Part shown: one piece after another, positions 62,565-64,000 of the stretch
How the letters are laid out: every line of letters begins with the position of its first letter
Numbering within the stretch: the first letter of the stretch is position 1
Assembly: GCA_947044365.1 (NCBI GenBank)
Contig: OX345644.1
Location: forward strand, 1,241,501-1,305,500
DNA: 64,000 bases
DNA from: Petrosia ficiformis
Taxonomy: Eukaryota > Porifera > Demospongiae > Haplosclerida > Petrosiidae
Direction: 5' to 3'
Position numbers and translations under genes: made by a program
The notes under the pieces: model-generated
Seen by the model: the letters and a program-made list of their open reading frames with translations, nothing else
Databases searched by the model: none
Told to the model about the DNA's origin: nothing

Positions 62565-63683
62565 ATGGGTCAAAAATCTTCTTCTACTGCTCATAATAAT
62601 TTAAAGTCAGATCTCATCAAGAATGCTTGTTACGTTGGTAAGAAATCGACCATCACTCTCAACCTCCAGAATCGAGATGGATCTCCCTTCTCAGTTCCTC
62701 TCTCCCTCGTCTCTTGTGAACTCTCTTGTGCTGATGATAGTCAACTCATATCATGTGATATCATCAATGAGACCCAGTCAGGAAACTATGATATAAGCTT
62801 TACACCACAAACCAGAGGAAAACATCAATTGACAATACAACTAGAAGGTGTGAATATCCCTAATAGTCCCTTTACTCTTCATATCACTAAGATGAGAGGT
62901 AAACCAGTGAATATTATATCAGGACTTTGTTCACCATATGGTGTAGTATTCACTAAGAATAAAGAGATTATAGTAGCTGACGGGCGAGACTGTTGTGTCA
63001 CAATACTAGACAAGGAAGGAAAGAAAGTGAAGTCATTTGGAACATATGGAACAAAGGAGGGTCAATTCAATCTTCCTTATGCAGTTGCCATATCTCATGA
63101 TGGACACATTTTAGTAAGTGACCGTACCCAACTACAGAAGCTAACATTTGAAGGTGAATGTGTGAAGTCGGTTCGGGTTCATGATCCTAGAGGGATTGCT
63201 GTTCATCCTACTACAGGACAAATATATGTTACTGATACAGAAAATCTTTATATTCAGGTTTTCAATGAAGATCTCACGCACTACTATAATTTCGGTGGTT
63301 ATGATTGCTATGGTATATTCAATCACCCATGGGATCTGGTATTCGACAATGAAGGATATTTGTATTTTACAGATCGTAGTAACCACTGTGTCAAGAAGTT
63401 CACATCAAAAGGAGACTTCGTCTCAGCAATTGGTTCAGAAGGGTCTGAACCAGGTCAACTTAAAGATCCTTCCTTCATCGTCATAGATAAAGATCTATTA
63501 TATGTTAGTGAGTATGGTAAAAATCGAATCTCAGTATTTGATACTAATGGATGTTTTATACATTGCTTTGCTAAGGAATGCAGTGGAGAGGAAAAGTGGG
63601 ATGATACATCTGGTATGGCTGTAGATTCATTAGGTAATCTGTACATTACTGAAAATTGGAAAAAAAGACTAATTGTTTTGTAG
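62565..63683 (+). CDS. short filamin-NHL protein F (RING, B-boxes and coiled coil missing)
   Basis: A single open frame of 372 residues from ATG 62565. The first residues, MGQKSSSTA, match the start of the TRIM paralogues (MAQQSSSTA). After about 15 residues the sequence jumps to the filamin repeat ('LIKNACYVGKKSTITLNL', about 19-105), then about six NHL blades. All ubiquitin-ligase parts are missing in one clean deletion that keeps the frame and the conserved 5' flank ('aaccagtctatttttag'). The NHL part is the most divergent of the set ('FNLPYAVAISHDG', 'FNHPWDLVFDNEG'). It could encode a ligand-binding or decoy protein, or be a long-lived remnant; the open frame favours the former. No foldback follows it. 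Confidence 0.8.
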   Translation: MGQKSSSTAHNNLKSDLIKNACYVGKKSTITLNLQNRDGSPFSVPLSLVSCELSCADDSQLISCDIINETQSGNYDISFTPQTRGKHQLTIQLEGVNIPNSPFTLHITKMRGKPVNIISGLCSPYGVVFTKNKEIIVADGRDCCVTILDKEGKKVKSFGTYGTKEGQFNLPYAVAISHDGHILVSDRTQLQKLTFEGECVKSVRVHDPRGIAVHPTTGQIYVTDTENLYIQVFNEDLTHYYNFGGYDCYGIFNHPWDLVFDNEGYLYFTDRSNHCVKKFTSKGDFVSAIGSEGSEPGQLKDPSFIVIDKDLLYVSEYGKNRISVFDTNGCFIHCFAKECSGEEKWDDTSGMAVDSLGNLYITENWKKRLIVL

Positions 63684-64000
63684 ATCTATTTTAAGTGACA
63701 TGTTTATCTAAGATAGATCTAGAGTACAATGAATTAGAAGATGATTACGTGCTTTTATTTTTATTTTTTTATGTTGTTACTCTTCACAGAATGTGTTTAG
63801 AACTACATATTATTACATCATGTTTTATCTTATTATTATACATAAAATATTTTACTCCATTCAACAGGAATAAGCACAGGGGGCCCCCACTGGCCCCAAG
63901 ACCCAACTCTGGTTATAGTGGGGCCCAAGTTTTACATTGCTATATGCCCTGGGCCCACTAAAATGCATTATGGTGGCACCATGTGCATAGGGATATTGAA
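63684..64000. other. 3' flank of TRIM F; possible repeat at edge
   Basis: The first 30 nt follow the TRIM 3' flank ('gatctattttaagtgacatg'). After 63860 there is GC-rich DNA with internal repeats ('cagggggcccccactgg', 'tatagtggggcccaag', 'cctgggcccacta'), probably a transposon end cut by the window. Confidence 0.35.

Overview
This is eukaryotic DNA: AT-rich, full of microsatellites and short non-autonomous transposons, with spliced genes whose introns can be only 49-71 bp. The gene content is animal. RING/B-box/filamin/NHL (TRIM-type) genes lie on the + strand and a URB2 ribosome-biogenesis homologue on the - strand. Compact introns and an expanded TRIM-NHL family suggest an early-branching invertebrate. 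A demosponge such as Amphimedon is my best guess, but this is inference only.

The window is a tandem array of one composite cassette. Its backbone is a many-exon URB2-like gene on the - strand. Exons 1-11 encode the N-terminal half. A large intron follows, and it contains one or two complete TRIM-NHL genes on the opposite strand. A 27-nt microexon, the central exons and the C-terminal exons come next. From right to left, one URB2 copy runs from 61525 to 44998 with TRIM E (53633-55747) nested in it. A second runs from about 44100 to 24643 with TRIM C and the broken TRIM D (33511-38081) nested in it. An orphan central block lies at 15725-11170. An N-terminal half at 10501-5458 runs off towards the left edge with TRIM A (2714-5004) on its downstream side. 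TRIM B (15955-18272) flanks the orphan block, and a short RING-less relative, TRIM F (62565-63683), lies right of the first URB2 exon.

None of the URB2 copies is clearly intact across its length. The right copy has a good N-terminal half, but its microexon region and one late splice acceptor are damaged, and its last exons are missing at a 200-N gap. The middle copy has a phase-consistent C-terminal half and stop codon, but its second exon is damaged, exon 6 is cleanly absent and exon 10 has lost its acceptor. The left copies are joined through a deletion whose breakpoint lies inside a tRNA-derived SINE.

Between TRIM B and the middle URB2 copy (19516-23090) is a head-to-tail array of three Crypton-like elements. 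The central one encodes a tyrosine-recombinase protein, and each unit starts with a hairpin of about 100 bp. Several short elements with 8-bp target duplications (hAT-type MITEs) are present in some cassette copies and absent from others, so they can order the duplications. A foldback of about 200 bp lies downstream of TRIM A-E at similar spacing. The TRIM paralogues differ in the loops of their NHL propeller, while TRIM B and TRIM C are identical over all six blades, which points to recent duplication or gene conversion.
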